Source of the DNA: Ilumatobacteraceae bacterium
GTDB taxonomy: Bacteria > Actinomycetota > Acidimicrobiia > Acidimicrobiales > Ilumatobacteraceae
Direction of reading: 5' to 3'
NCBI GenBank assembly: GCA_025463305.1
Contig: JAOBWK010000113.1
Location: forward strand, 1 to 17,388
Length of the DNA: 17,388 bases
Part shown: piece by piece, positions 7,461 to 14,031 of the stretch
How positions within the stretch are numbered: position 1 is the first letter of the stretch
Layout of the letters: each line of letters opens with the position of its first letter
The notes under the pieces: model-generated
Seen by the model: the letters and a program-made list of their open reading frames with translations, nothing else
Told to the model about the DNA's origin: nothing
The model's database searches: none
Translations under genes and position numbers: made by a program

Positions 7461-7504
7461 TCGGAGGGTTTCCCGTGCGCCCGGGCGCGTCACAAACCCT
7501 CCGA
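7461..7504. repeat. Hairpin repeat, copy 1
   Basis: An 11-bp perfect inverted repeat (TCGGAGGGTTT / AAACCCTCCGA) encloses a 22-nt loop that itself contains the self-complementary GCGCCCGGGCGC. The core 7462-7503 is identical over 42 nt to copy 2. There is no T-run on either side. It lies between the stop of the BluB-CobT gene and the tetR start, so it may act as a terminator for the former, or may be a REP-like dispersed element. Confidence 0.9.
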
Positions 7505-7524
7505 TGCGAGGACGGCTGGGCCGC

Positions 7525-7566
7525 CGGAGGGTTTCCCGTGCGCCCGGGCGCGTCACAAACCCTCCG
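7525..7566. repeat. Hairpin repeat, copy 2
   Basis: A second 42-nt copy, identical to 7462-7503, with 10-bp arms CGGAGGGTTT / AAACCCTCCG. It starts 63 nt after copy 1, in the same orientation, with an unrelated 21-nt spacer between them. It ends 14 nt from the stop codon of the BluB-CobT gene. Confidence 0.9.
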
Positions 7567-7580
7567 ACGACGGGACGGCG

Positions 7581-9311
7581 TCAGCGGGTGACGCGGGCGA
7601 CGGTGCGGCGGGTCTGCACGGCGCCGAGCACCAGGCGTGCGGCCATCACGGCACCGACGCCCTCGCCGGCGCGCAGGCGGAGGTCGAGCAACGGCGACAA
7701 ACCGAGCTCGTCGAGCAGGCGCTGATGGCCGGCCTCGCGGCTGCGCTGGCCGGCGACGAGGTGCGCCGCAGCGGACGGCTCGCTCGCACACGCGAGCAGC
7801 GCCGCCACCGTCGTCACCATGCCGTCGAGGACGACCACACCGCCGGCCGCAGCCGCGCCGAGCACCACCCCGACGAGCTGGGCGATCTCCGGACCGCCGA
7901 GTGCGGCGAGCACGTCCACCCACCCATTCGGCCCACCGGCGACACGCGCCAACGCGTCGGCGACGACCTCGCGCTTGCGGGCGAGCATCGTGCTGTCGGC
8001 GCCGGCACCGAGGCCGACCATGTCAGCGGGTGATGCACCCGTCAGTGCGCACGCCAGCGCGGCAGCCACGGTGGTGTTGCCGATGCCGACCTCGCCGAGC
8101 AGCACCAGACCCTGGCGGGCGAGGTGCGCGCCGAGCAGACGGCCCTCCGCGACCAGCCGCGTCGTGTGCTCGATCGTCATCGCGTCGGCGTGCACGAGGT
8201 CGCCGGTGCTGGATCCAGCGTCGACGACGACAGTGTCGAAGCCGGCTGTGCGCGCGGCAGCGACGCCGAGCGATACGCCCGCTCCGGCGGCGGCGAGCAC
8301 CTCGGCGGTGACGCTGCGTTGGAACGCCGTCACCCCGAGATCGGCCACCGGATGATCGGCGCCGATCAGCACGAGCGTGGCTCGGTCGACGTCCGCGCCA
8401 CGCCACGCCACGACACGGTCGACGACCTGATCGAGCCGGCCCAGCGACCCGGGTGGCGACAGGATCGCGTCGGTGTCGTCGCGGGTGGTGACCAGCTGCT
8501 CGGGCTCCAGGCCTCGGACCCGCGCCGTCGGCGGCGGTGTCGGCAAGTCGGGCCAGCGCTCGTGGAACACCACATCGCCGATCGGCAGCCGCTCGGACCA
8601 ACCGGCGCGGCTGAGGCCCGGCGCCGGCGGGCGCTCGTCTGGGTAGCCGATGCACATCCAACCCAGCGTCATGACACCATCGGGCAGGCCGACGAGCACG
8701 GCGAGGTCGTCGGGTTCGAACAGGGTGACCCAGCCCATCCCGAGGCCGCGCGCCCGCGCGGTGAGCCACATGTTCTGGATCGCGCAGGCACACGACCACA
8801 CGTCGGCGTCGTGGAAGGTGGCCCGCCCGAGCACGCCGACGGGATCGGTGCGACGATCGCAGCAGACGATGATGCCGATCGGTGCCTCGCGCACGCCGTC
8901 GAGCTGCAGATCGAGGAGGTGCCGTCCCGACGCGTCGTCCATCTGTGCGGCCTGGCGATGGCGCGCCCGATCGGCCAGCGCCGCCGCGGCATCGCGGGTC
9001 GCGGTCCCGGTGACCACGATGAACCGCCACGGCTGCGAGTGCCCGACGGACGGGGCCGAGTGCCCGGCGAGCAGGACGGCGTCGAGGTCCAACGCCGGCA
9101 CGGGATCGGCCCGGTAGCGGCGGATGTCGCGCCGCGCTCCGATGACCGCCGCGAGCGCGGCCTGGGCCTCGCCGTCGAACGCCCAGCCGCGTGGGTCCTC
9201 GGCCCGCTCCGCTGCACTGGTGGCATCCCCGATCAGCGGCACCGGTCGAGCCCAGCTCGACGTGCGCGCGTCGAGGTCGGCGGTGGGGAGGTCGGATCGC
9301 AAGGTGGTCAT
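7581..9311 (-). CDS. bluB-cobT: BluB-CobT fusion: 5,6-dimethylbenzimidazole synthase / nicotinate-nucleotide-DMB phosphoribosyltransferase
   Basis: 576 aa. Residues about 45-255 are BluB, a nitroreductase-like enzyme that breaks down reduced FMN to 5,6-dimethylbenzimidazole (DMB): 'ARRDIRRYR' (D62, matching Asp32 of Sinorhizobium BluB), 'APSVGHSQPWRF' at 86-97, 'IQNMWLTARARGLGMGWVT'. At T196 the Sinorhizobium enzyme has Ser167. Residues about 265-576 are CobT, which joins DMB to the ribose phosphate of nicotinate mononucleotide: 'SPPGSLGRL' at 285-293, 'GEVGIGNTT' at 406-414, 'GGPEIAQLVG' at 472-481, 'LDGMVTT' at 495-501, and 'AGEGVGA' with the catalytic Glu at E550 (usual form GEGTGA). The ATG at 9311 gives the natural BluB N-terminus; the 39-codon upstream extension lacks homology-like sequence and overlaps the neighbouring gene. 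Both steps of lower-ligand activation for cobalamin would be channelled in one chain. No other cobalamin gene is in the window. Confidence 0.93.
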   Translation of the reverse strand: MTTLRSDLPTADLDARTSSWARPVPLIGDATSAAERAEDPRGWAFDGEAQAALAAVIGARRDIRRYRADPVPALDLDAVLLAGHSAPSVGHSQPWRFIVVTGTATRDAAAALADRARHRQAAQMDDASGRHLLDLQLDGVREAPIGIIVCCDRRTDPVGVLGRATFHDADVWSCACAIQNMWLTARARGLGMGWVTLFEPDDLAVLVGLPDGVMTLGWMCIGYPDERPPAPGLSRAGWSERLPIGDVVFHERWPDLPTPPPTARVRGLEPEQLVTTRDDTDAILSPPGSLGRLDQVVDRVVAWRGADVDRATLVLIGADHPVADLGVTAFQRSVTAEVLAAAGAGVSLGVAAARTAGFDTVVVDAGSSTGDLVHADAMTIEHTTRLVAEGRLLGAHLARQGLVLLGEVGIGNTTVAAALACALTGASPADMVGLGAGADSTMLARKREVVADALARVAGGPNGWVDVLAALGGPEIAQLVGVVLGAAAAGGVVVLDGMVTTVAALLACASEPSAAAHLVAGQRSREAGHQRLLDELGLSPLLDLRLRAGEGVGAVMAARLVLGAVQTRRTVARVTR

Positions 9312-9348
9312 GGCGGGCCCGACAGACCGTACCGCACCGCGGTCGCGG

Positions 9349-9741
9349 TCAGCCCAGGTAGGTCGCGGTGTCGCCGGTGGCCAGGAGCGCCTGGCCGCGG
9401 CGCAGCAGCACCAACGTCGTGTGGCCACTGCTGAGGGTCGACTCCCGGCTCAGGCACAGCCGCTGCTCCGCGAAGAGCACGCCCTCGAGCATCGCCAGAC
9501 GGATCTGCTGGACAGCGTCGCTGTCCAGCGCCTCGAACCACTTCGCCGACTGGGGCTTGAGGTCGTCGAGCGCCCCGACGAGCTGGGCCGTCGCCTGGAA
9601 CACGTCGACGCCTGATGCGGTCGGACCGACGGTCACGGGCAGGGCGCCGAAGGCGACGAAGAGCACAGCGGCGGCGAGCTCGGCAGGCGACGCGGCGAGG
9701 AACGTCGATGCCGACGTCAGGCAGTTCGGACGGCTCAGCAC
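9349..9741 (-). CDS. Hypothetical protein, about 130 aa
   Basis: I do not recognise this gene. From GTG 9741 it encodes 130 aa; an upstream GTG at 9771 would give 140 aa. The N-terminus has a hydrophobic alanine-rich stretch ('AELAAAVLFVAFGALPVTVG', about 19-38). A helical middle follows ('QATAQLVGALDDL', 'DSDAVQQIRLAMLEGVLFAEQRL'), and the C-terminus is strand-like ('TTLVLLRRGQALLATGD'). It is read in the same direction as bluB-cobT with a 37-nt gap, so the two may be cotranscribed, but nothing links it to cobalamin chemistry. No clear ribosome binding site supports either start. The reading frame continues open upstream through antisense of the neighbouring gene, which weakens the coding argument. 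Still, the space between its flanking genes is otherwise unexplained. Confidence 0.5.
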   Translation of the reverse strand: MLSRPNCLTSASTFLAASPAELAAAVLFVAFGALPVTVGPTASGVDVFQATAQLVGALDDLKPQSAKWFEALDSDAVQQIRLAMLEGVLFAEQRLCLSRESTLSSGHTTLVLLRRGQALLATGDTATYLG

Positions 9742-9840
9742 GGTACGAGACGGTAGTGCAGGGCCCGCCACTCGAGACCGTCGGTCGGCAACCGATGATC
9801 TTCTGCGCGACCATACGTCGGACACTGCGGAGGTCCGACC
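9742..9840. promoter_or_regulatory. Divergent intergenic region with ribosome binding site for the serine hydrolase
   Basis: This 99-nt gap separates the hypothetical gene (minus) from the serine hydrolase gene (plus) and must hold both promoters. GGAGG at 9829-9833 lies 7 nt before ATG 9841 and fixes that start. I see no strong -35/-10 pair, and no B12 riboswitch signature for the bluB-cobT side. Confidence 0.5.
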
Positions 9841-11016
9841 ATGGCGACAGAATTGTTCAACGGGCTCGCCCGACACGTCGGAAGCGGCGCGCTGCCGGGA
9901 CTGATCGCGCTCGGCGCGCGGGGCGACGATGTGACGGTGGAGGTGACCGGCACGGCGACGTTCGACGACACCGCACCGCTGCAGCGCGATGCGATCTTCC
10001 GCCTCGCGTCGCTCACCAAGCCGATCGCTGCCGTCGCGGCGATGACGATGGTCGACGACGGCATCCTCCGGCTCGACGACATCGTCGACGGCTGGCTGCC
10101 GGAGCTGGCCAACCACCGCGTGCTGCGCACCCTCGCCTCGGAGCTCGACGACACGGTGCCGGCGGCGCGGCCCATCACGGTCGAGGACCTCCTCACGGGC
10201 CAGCTCGGGTTCGGTTCGATCATGGCGGCGCCCGGCACGTACCCGATCCAGACCGCCGAGGTCGAGCAGCAGCTGATGACGCTCACGCAGCCGTGGCCGC
10301 CGACGCCGCTCACCAACGACGAGTGGATCGCCCGGCTCGGTGCGCTGCCGTTCCTCAGCCAGCCCGGCGAGCAGTGGCACTACAACACCGCGGCGCAGGT
10401 GCTCGGCGTCCTGCTCGAACGCGCGGCCGGCGCACCGCTCGCCGGCGTGCTGCAGGCGCGCATCTTCGAGCCGCTCGGCATGGTCGACACCGCGTTCTTC
10501 GTGCCGGCCGAGAAGATGCACCGGTTGACCACGGCCTACGCACCCGAGGGCAGCCCGGGCAGGCCGGCTGTCCTCGACCGCAACGACGCCAGCAGCTGGT
10601 GGAGCGCTCCCCCGCCGATGCCCAGCGCGGCGAGCTGGCTGGTGTCCACGATCGACGACTTCTGGGCGTTCGCGCGGATGATGGCGAACGGTGGCGAGCA
10701 CGACGGGCATCGGCTGCTGTCGAAGGTGTCGTTCGAGCAGATGCTCGTCGACCACACCACCGCCGACCAACGCGCTGCGTCGACGTTGTTCCTCGGCGAG
10801 CACGGCGGCTGGGGCCTCGGCCTCACGGTCCCCGCGGCGGGTGACCCCGTGCACGGCGATCCGCCCGGGTTCGGATGGGACGGCGGCACCGGCACGACGT
10901 GGCGCACCGATCCGGACACCGGGCGCACCGGCATCATGTTCACCCAGCGGGCGATGACGTCGCCCGAGCCGCCGGTGCTGTTCGACGACTTCTGGGCGTG
11001 CATCGCCACCATGTGA
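9841..11016 (+). CDS. Serine hydrolase, family VIII esterase / class C beta-lactamase-like
   Basis: 391 aa, typical for this group. The nucleophile motif S-x-x-K is S57-L-T-K60 in 'FRLASLTKPIAAV'. The catalytic tyrosine is Y181 in 'QWHYNTAAQVLG', aligned with the Y-S-L of family VIII esterases such as EstB. The third motif is W346-D-G in 'FGWDGGTGT', replacing the KTG of true class C beta-lactamases and typical of family VIII esterases. There is no signal peptide, so it is probably cytoplasmic and more likely an esterase/amidase than a secreted beta-lactamase. The start is fixed by a GGAGG 7 nt upstream. It is followed after 49 nt by the polymerase gene in the same direction, which probably has its own promoter. 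Confidence 0.9.
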   Translation: MATELFNGLARHVGSGALPGLIALGARGDDVTVEVTGTATFDDTAPLQRDAIFRLASLTKPIAAVAAMTMVDDGILRLDDIVDGWLPELANHRVLRTLASELDDTVPAARPITVEDLLTGQLGFGSIMAAPGTYPIQTAEVEQQLMTLTQPWPPTPLTNDEWIARLGALPFLSQPGEQWHYNTAAQVLGVLLERAAGAPLAGVLQARIFEPLGMVDTAFFVPAEKMHRLTTAYAPEGSPGRPAVLDRNDASSWWSAPPPMPSAASWLVSTIDDFWAFARMMANGGEHDGHRLLSKVSFEQMLVDHTTADQRAASTLFLGEHGGWGLGLTVPAAGDPVHGDPPGFGWDGGTGTTWRTDPDTGRTGIMFTQRAMTSPEPPVLFDDFWACIATM

Positions 11017-11053
11017 CGGCCGGCGCCGTTCCCGAGGCGAGGGACCATCGGGG

Positions 11054-11059
11054 TACGGT
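11054..11059 (+). promoter_or_regulatory. Possible -10 box of a leaderless promoter for the polymerase gene
   Basis: TACGGT (TANNNT form) ends 6 nt before the GTG start at 11066. This would place the transcription start at or next to the start codon, and there is no Shine-Dalgarno sequence. No -35 is evident. Confidence 0.35.
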
Positions 11060-11065
11060 CGGGCG

Positions 11066-12052
11066 GTGGCCGCGTCGAAGCAACCTGCGATCGAGCTCGA
11101 GGTCGGCGGACGCACGGTGCGCATCTCCAATCCCGACCGGGTGTACTTCCCGGCCACCGGGGCGACGAAGCTCGACCTCGTCGAGTACTACCGCAGCGTC
11201 GGGCCGGGCATCGTCAACGCACTGCGCGAGCGGCCGTGCATGCTGCACCGCTTCCCCACCGGTGTGGAAGGCGAGAAGGTGCACCAGAAGCGCGTGCCCC
11301 ACGGAGCGCCACCGTGGCTCGGGACGGTGCGCCTGCACTTCCCGCGCTACGGCCAGCATGCCGACGAGCTGTGCGTCACCGAGCTCGCCGAGGTGATCTG
11401 GGCGGTGCAGATGTCGACCGTCGAGTTCCATCCGTGGAACTCACGCCGCGCCGACACCGAGTCGCCGGACGAGTGGCGGATCGATCTCGATCCCATGCCC
11501 GGCTGCCCCTTCGACTCGATCCGCCGTGTCGCCCATGTCGCCCACGAGGTGCTCGACGAGCTCGGCGCCACGGGTTGGCCGAAGACGTCGGGCGGTCGCG
11601 GCATCCACGTGTACGTCCGCATCGAGCCGGCGCACGGGTTCCACGACGTGCGCCGGGCCGCGCTGGCGTTCGCCCGCGAGGTCGAGCGCCGCATCCCCGC
11701 CGAGGTGACGACGACGTGGTGGCGCAAAGATCGCGATCCCGAGGCGGTGTTCATCGACTACAACCAGAACGCCCGCGACCACACGATGGCCGCCGCCTAC
11801 TCGGTGCGTGGCGTGCCCGATGCACGGGTGTCGACCCCGATCACGTGGGCCGAGATCGACGACGTGAACCCGGCCGACTGCACCATCGCCACCGTCCCGC
11901 AGCGCTTCGCGACGATCGGCGATCTGCACGCGGGCATCGACGACGCCGTGTTCGCGATCGACACCCTGCTCGAGTGGGCGGAGCGCGACGAGTGCGAAGG
12001 CGCCCCCGACCCCGGCGTCCCCGACGACGAGGAGCGCGTCAGCGACCGGTGA
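11066..12052 (+). CDS. Stand-alone LigD-type polymerase (primase-polymerase, NHEJ PolDom)
   Basis: 328 aa with the archaeo-eukaryotic primase-like fold of the LigD polymerase domain and no ligase or nuclease domain. The catalytic acidic pair is D140-L-D142 in 'RIDLDPMPG', and the third metal ligand is D231 in 'FIDYNQN'. The nucleotide-binding motif 'TSGGRGIHVYV' is at 174-184 with H181. N-terminal 'ISNPDRVYFPATGATKLDLVEYY' is typical of the family. In mycobacteria such stand-alone enzymes (PolD1/PolD2 type) add nucleotides or ribonucleotides and fill gaps in end joining and excision repair. The last about 20 residues are acidic and probably disordered. The start is GTG 11066 without ribosome binding site. 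The 3' end overlaps the convergent response-regulator gene by 14 bases. No ku or ligase gene is nearby in the window. Confidence 0.92.
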   Translation: MAASKQPAIELEVGGRTVRISNPDRVYFPATGATKLDLVEYYRSVGPGIVNALRERPCMLHRFPTGVEGEKVHQKRVPHGAPPWLGTVRLHFPRYGQHADELCVTELAEVIWAVQMSTVEFHPWNSRRADTESPDEWRIDLDPMPGCPFDSIRRVAHVAHEVLDELGATGWPKTSGGRGIHVYVRIEPAHGFHDVRRAALAFAREVERRIPAEVTTTWWRKDRDPEAVFIDYNQNARDHTMAAAYSVRGVPDARVSTPITWAEIDDVNPADCTIATVPQRFATIGDLHAGIDDAVFAIDTLLEWAERDECEGAPDPGVPDDEERVSDR

Positions 12053-12698
12053 CGACCCCGGCGTCGTGGGCGAGGATCGCAGCCTGGACCCGGTTCGACA
12101 GCTCGAGCTTGAGCAGGATCCGTGAGACGTGGGCCTTCACCGTCGCCTCGCTCATGTACAGGATCGAGCCGATCTCGGCGTTCGACGCGCCACGACCGAC
12201 CTCGACGAGCACCTCGAGCTCGCGGGGCGACAGCGGCTCGAGGCGCTCGCGGGCGAGGCGCTCGCGATCGCTGCGCGCATCCGCAGCGAAGTGCGAGATC
12301 AGCCGGCGGGTCACCGACGGCGACAGCATCGCCTCACCAGACGCGACGACGCGGACCGCGCGCACGAGCTCGACCGGGGGCGTGTCCTTGAGCAGGAACC
12401 CCGCCGCTCCTGCCTGCAGCGCGCGGAACACGTAGTCGTCGAGATCGAACGTCGTCAGCACGATCACCGGCGGCGGCGCGTCGAGCCGGGCGATGGCGGC
12501 CGTCGCCGCGAGGCCGTCGAGGCGCGGCATGCGGATGTCCATCAGCACCACGTCCGGTGCGCATCGGGCCACCGCTCCGAGCGCGTCCGCGCCGTCGTCG
12601 GCCTCACCGACGACGTCGATGTCATCGGCGGATTCGAGGATCATCCGCAGCCCGGCGCGCACGAGTGCCTCGTCGTCGATGATCAGGACACGGGTCAT
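12039..12698 (-). CDS. NarL/FixJ-family response regulator
   Basis: 219 aa. The receiver domain (1-120) has acidic pocket D8-D9, phosphoacceptor D54 in 'VLMDIRMPRLDG', T82 and K104 in 'FLLKDTPP'. The C-terminal LuxR-type helix-turn-helix (about 153-215) reads 'LSPRELEVLVEVGRGASNAEIGSILYMSEATVKAHVSRIL'. The start ATG 12698 overlaps the kinase stop (ATGA), showing translational coupling to its cognate sensor. A longer frame upstream only covers the kinase C-terminus. It probably binds the inverted repeat in the kinase/ABC divergent region and controls the exporter, as in other actinobacterial NarL-type pairs next to ABC genes; this is inference from layout. Confidence 0.95.
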   Translation of the reverse strand: MTRVLIIDDEALVRAGLRMILESADDIDVVGEADDGADALGAVARCAPDVVLMDIRMPRLDGLAATAAIARLDAPPPVIVLTTFDLDDYVFRALQAGAAGFLLKDTPPVELVRAVRVVASGEAMLSPSVTRRLISHFAADARSDRERLARERLEPLSPRELEVLVEVGRGASNAEIGSILYMSEATVKAHVSRILLKLELSNRVQAAILAHDAGVVTGR

Positions 12699-13891
12699 CG
12701 CCGTGTCGCCGCCGGCGCAGGTGGGGTCCACGGCAGCCACGCGGCGAGGTGCCAACCACCATCGGGGCTGGGACCGGACTGCAGCGTGCCGCCGAGCAGG
12801 GACACCCGCTCACGCAGCCCGATGAGGCCGTTGCCGGAGCCCGGCAGCAACGAGCCGCTCGCCACCGGCCTGCAGTTGACGACGTCGACCGTCACGCCCT
12901 GCGCCGCGTCGCCCGCGACGCGGATCGACGTGCTCGCGCCCCGCGCGTGCTTGTGCACGTTGGTGAGACCCTCCTGGACGACGCGGTAGGCCGTTCGCGC
13001 CAGCGCGTCGGGCATGTCGGCGACCTCCATCGACAGCTCGGCGTGGAGACCTGCGGCCCGCGAGTCGTCGACGACTCGCGCGATGTCGGCAACGTGCGGC
13101 GCAGGGGTGAGATCGGCACGATCGCCGGCGATGCGATCGGTGGGAGCGTCGGCACCGGCCTCCGATCGCAGCACGCCGAGCACCTCGCGGAGGTCCTCCA
13201 TCGCCTCGTGCGCGGTGCGCCGGATCAGGCCGGCGGTCTCGTGGATCCGTGCCGCGTCGAGGCTGTCGTTGATCTCGAGCGCGCCTGCGTGGAGCGCCAC
13301 GAGCGACACCTTGTGGGCGAGCACGTCGTGCATCTCTCGTGCGATGCGGGCCCGCTCACCCAGGCGGGCCTGCTCGGCGCGCAGCTCGCGTTCTGCCTCG
13401 GCGCGATCGGCGCGCTCGCGCAGGGACATCACGAGATCGCGCCGCGCCCCGACGTACGAACCGGCCGCTGCGCAGAAGCCCGCCTGCAGGACGCCGCTCA
13501 CCGACAGCGCCAACCAGCCGGCGCCGTTGCCGACGCCCTCGACGAGCGCGAAGGTGGCAGCGGACAGGATCGTCATCAGCACGAGCACCCGGTCGCGGGC
13601 ACGGACAGCGATGGAGAACAGCCCGAAGACGAGCGTGACCGGGTGCGAGGGCAGCGCGAACACCACCATCCCGACGAGCGTCACTGTCACGGGATGCTTG
13701 CGCCGCCACCACAGCGCGACGGTGCCCGCGAGCCCACCGACCATCGCGATGCTCGGTTCGAGGCCGTAGGTGTGCCGGCGGGCCAGCACGTCGGCCGCCG
13801 TCGCGAGCAGGGCGATGGCCATGATCACGATGTCACGCGTGCGCGGCCCGATGCGCTCCCACAGCACCGCGGCCCGGGTCTCCAGCGACAT
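12695..13891 (-). CDS. HisKA_3-family sensor histidine kinase
   Basis: 398 aa from ATG 13891 (GTG 13897 is a two-codon longer alternative). The N-terminal half has about five hydrophobic membrane segments (about 21-36, 48-62, 68-96, 102-118, 127-147) with very short loops. It therefore probably senses within or at the membrane and lacks an extracellular domain. A short coiled coil (155-183) leads to the HisKA_3 dimerisation box 'RIAREMHDVLAHKVS' with phospho-accepting H188. The ATPase domain has the N-box 'VVQEGLTNVHKHA' (N311) and the G-box 'GSGNGLIGLRERV' (351-363). This is the DesK/LiaS-type intramembrane-sensing architecture. It overlaps its response regulator by 4 nt and is divergent from an ABC exporter. 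TAGTCT ending 6 nt before the ATG suggests a leaderless transcript. The signal is probably envelope or drug stress. Confidence 0.93.
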   Translation of the reverse strand: MSLETRAAVLWERIGPRTRDIVIMAIALLATAADVLARRHTYGLEPSIAMVGGLAGTVALWWRRKHPVTVTLVGMVVFALPSHPVTLVFGLFSIAVRARDRVLVLMTILSAATFALVEGVGNGAGWLALSVSGVLQAGFCAAAGSYVGARRDLVMSLRERADRAEAERELRAEQARLGERARIAREMHDVLAHKVSLVALHAGALEINDSLDAARIHETAGLIRRTAHEAMEDLREVLGVLRSEAGADAPTDRIAGDRADLTPAPHVADIARVVDDSRAAGLHAELSMEVADMPDALARTAYRVVQEGLTNVHKHARGASTSIRVAGDAAQGVTVDVVNCRPVASGSLLPGSGNGLIGLRERVSLLGGTLQSGPSPDGGWHLAAWLPWTPPAPAATRR

Positions 13892-14031
13892 GCCCACAGA
13901 CTACGGAGGGCGACTCTCGCCGGACCCCCGACGAAAGTCGATGCATGGACCGTCGAGGGTCGACGTTCGTCGCCGACGGGGACGACCTGCGGCCGATGTG
14001 CCGGCCGCCGCAGCGAGCGCACGCTGGCTGC
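13892..14031. promoter_or_regulatory. Divergent promoter region between kinase and ABC genes with inverted repeat
   Basis: This region of about 140 nt serves both directions. An imperfect inverted repeat has 13-nt arms at 13929-13941 (CGACGAAAGTCGA) and 13960-13972 (TCGACGTTCGTCG), 12 of 13 positions complementary, with an 18-nt spacer. It is a candidate operator for the adjacent NarL-type regulator. On the minus strand TAGTCT (13898-13903) fits a -10 box 6 nt before the kinase ATG. No strong ribosome binding site precedes the ABC ATPase start at 14032. Confidence 0.5.

Noticed and set aside
7461..7566. CRISPR array (two 42-nt repeats with a 21-nt spacer)
   Set aside because: There are only two copies, each a strong full-length hairpin, the spacer is too short, and no cas gene is nearby.
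8124..9434. A 436-aa plus-strand open frame opposite bluB-cobT
   Set aside because: The composition is that of a GC-rich shadow frame. The minus strand carries all BluB and CobT motifs across the same region.
9742..9840. Cobalamin riboswitch controlling bluB-cobT
   Set aside because: The region is under 100 nt and has no B12-box with the surrounding conserved helices; a GCCACTC resemblance near 9766 is by chance.
9349..11157. A 602-aa minus-strand frame covering the hypothetical gene and the antisense of the serine hydrolase
   Set aside because: The N-terminal 460 residues are shadow sequence opposite a well-supported gene; only the last about 130 codons are plausible.
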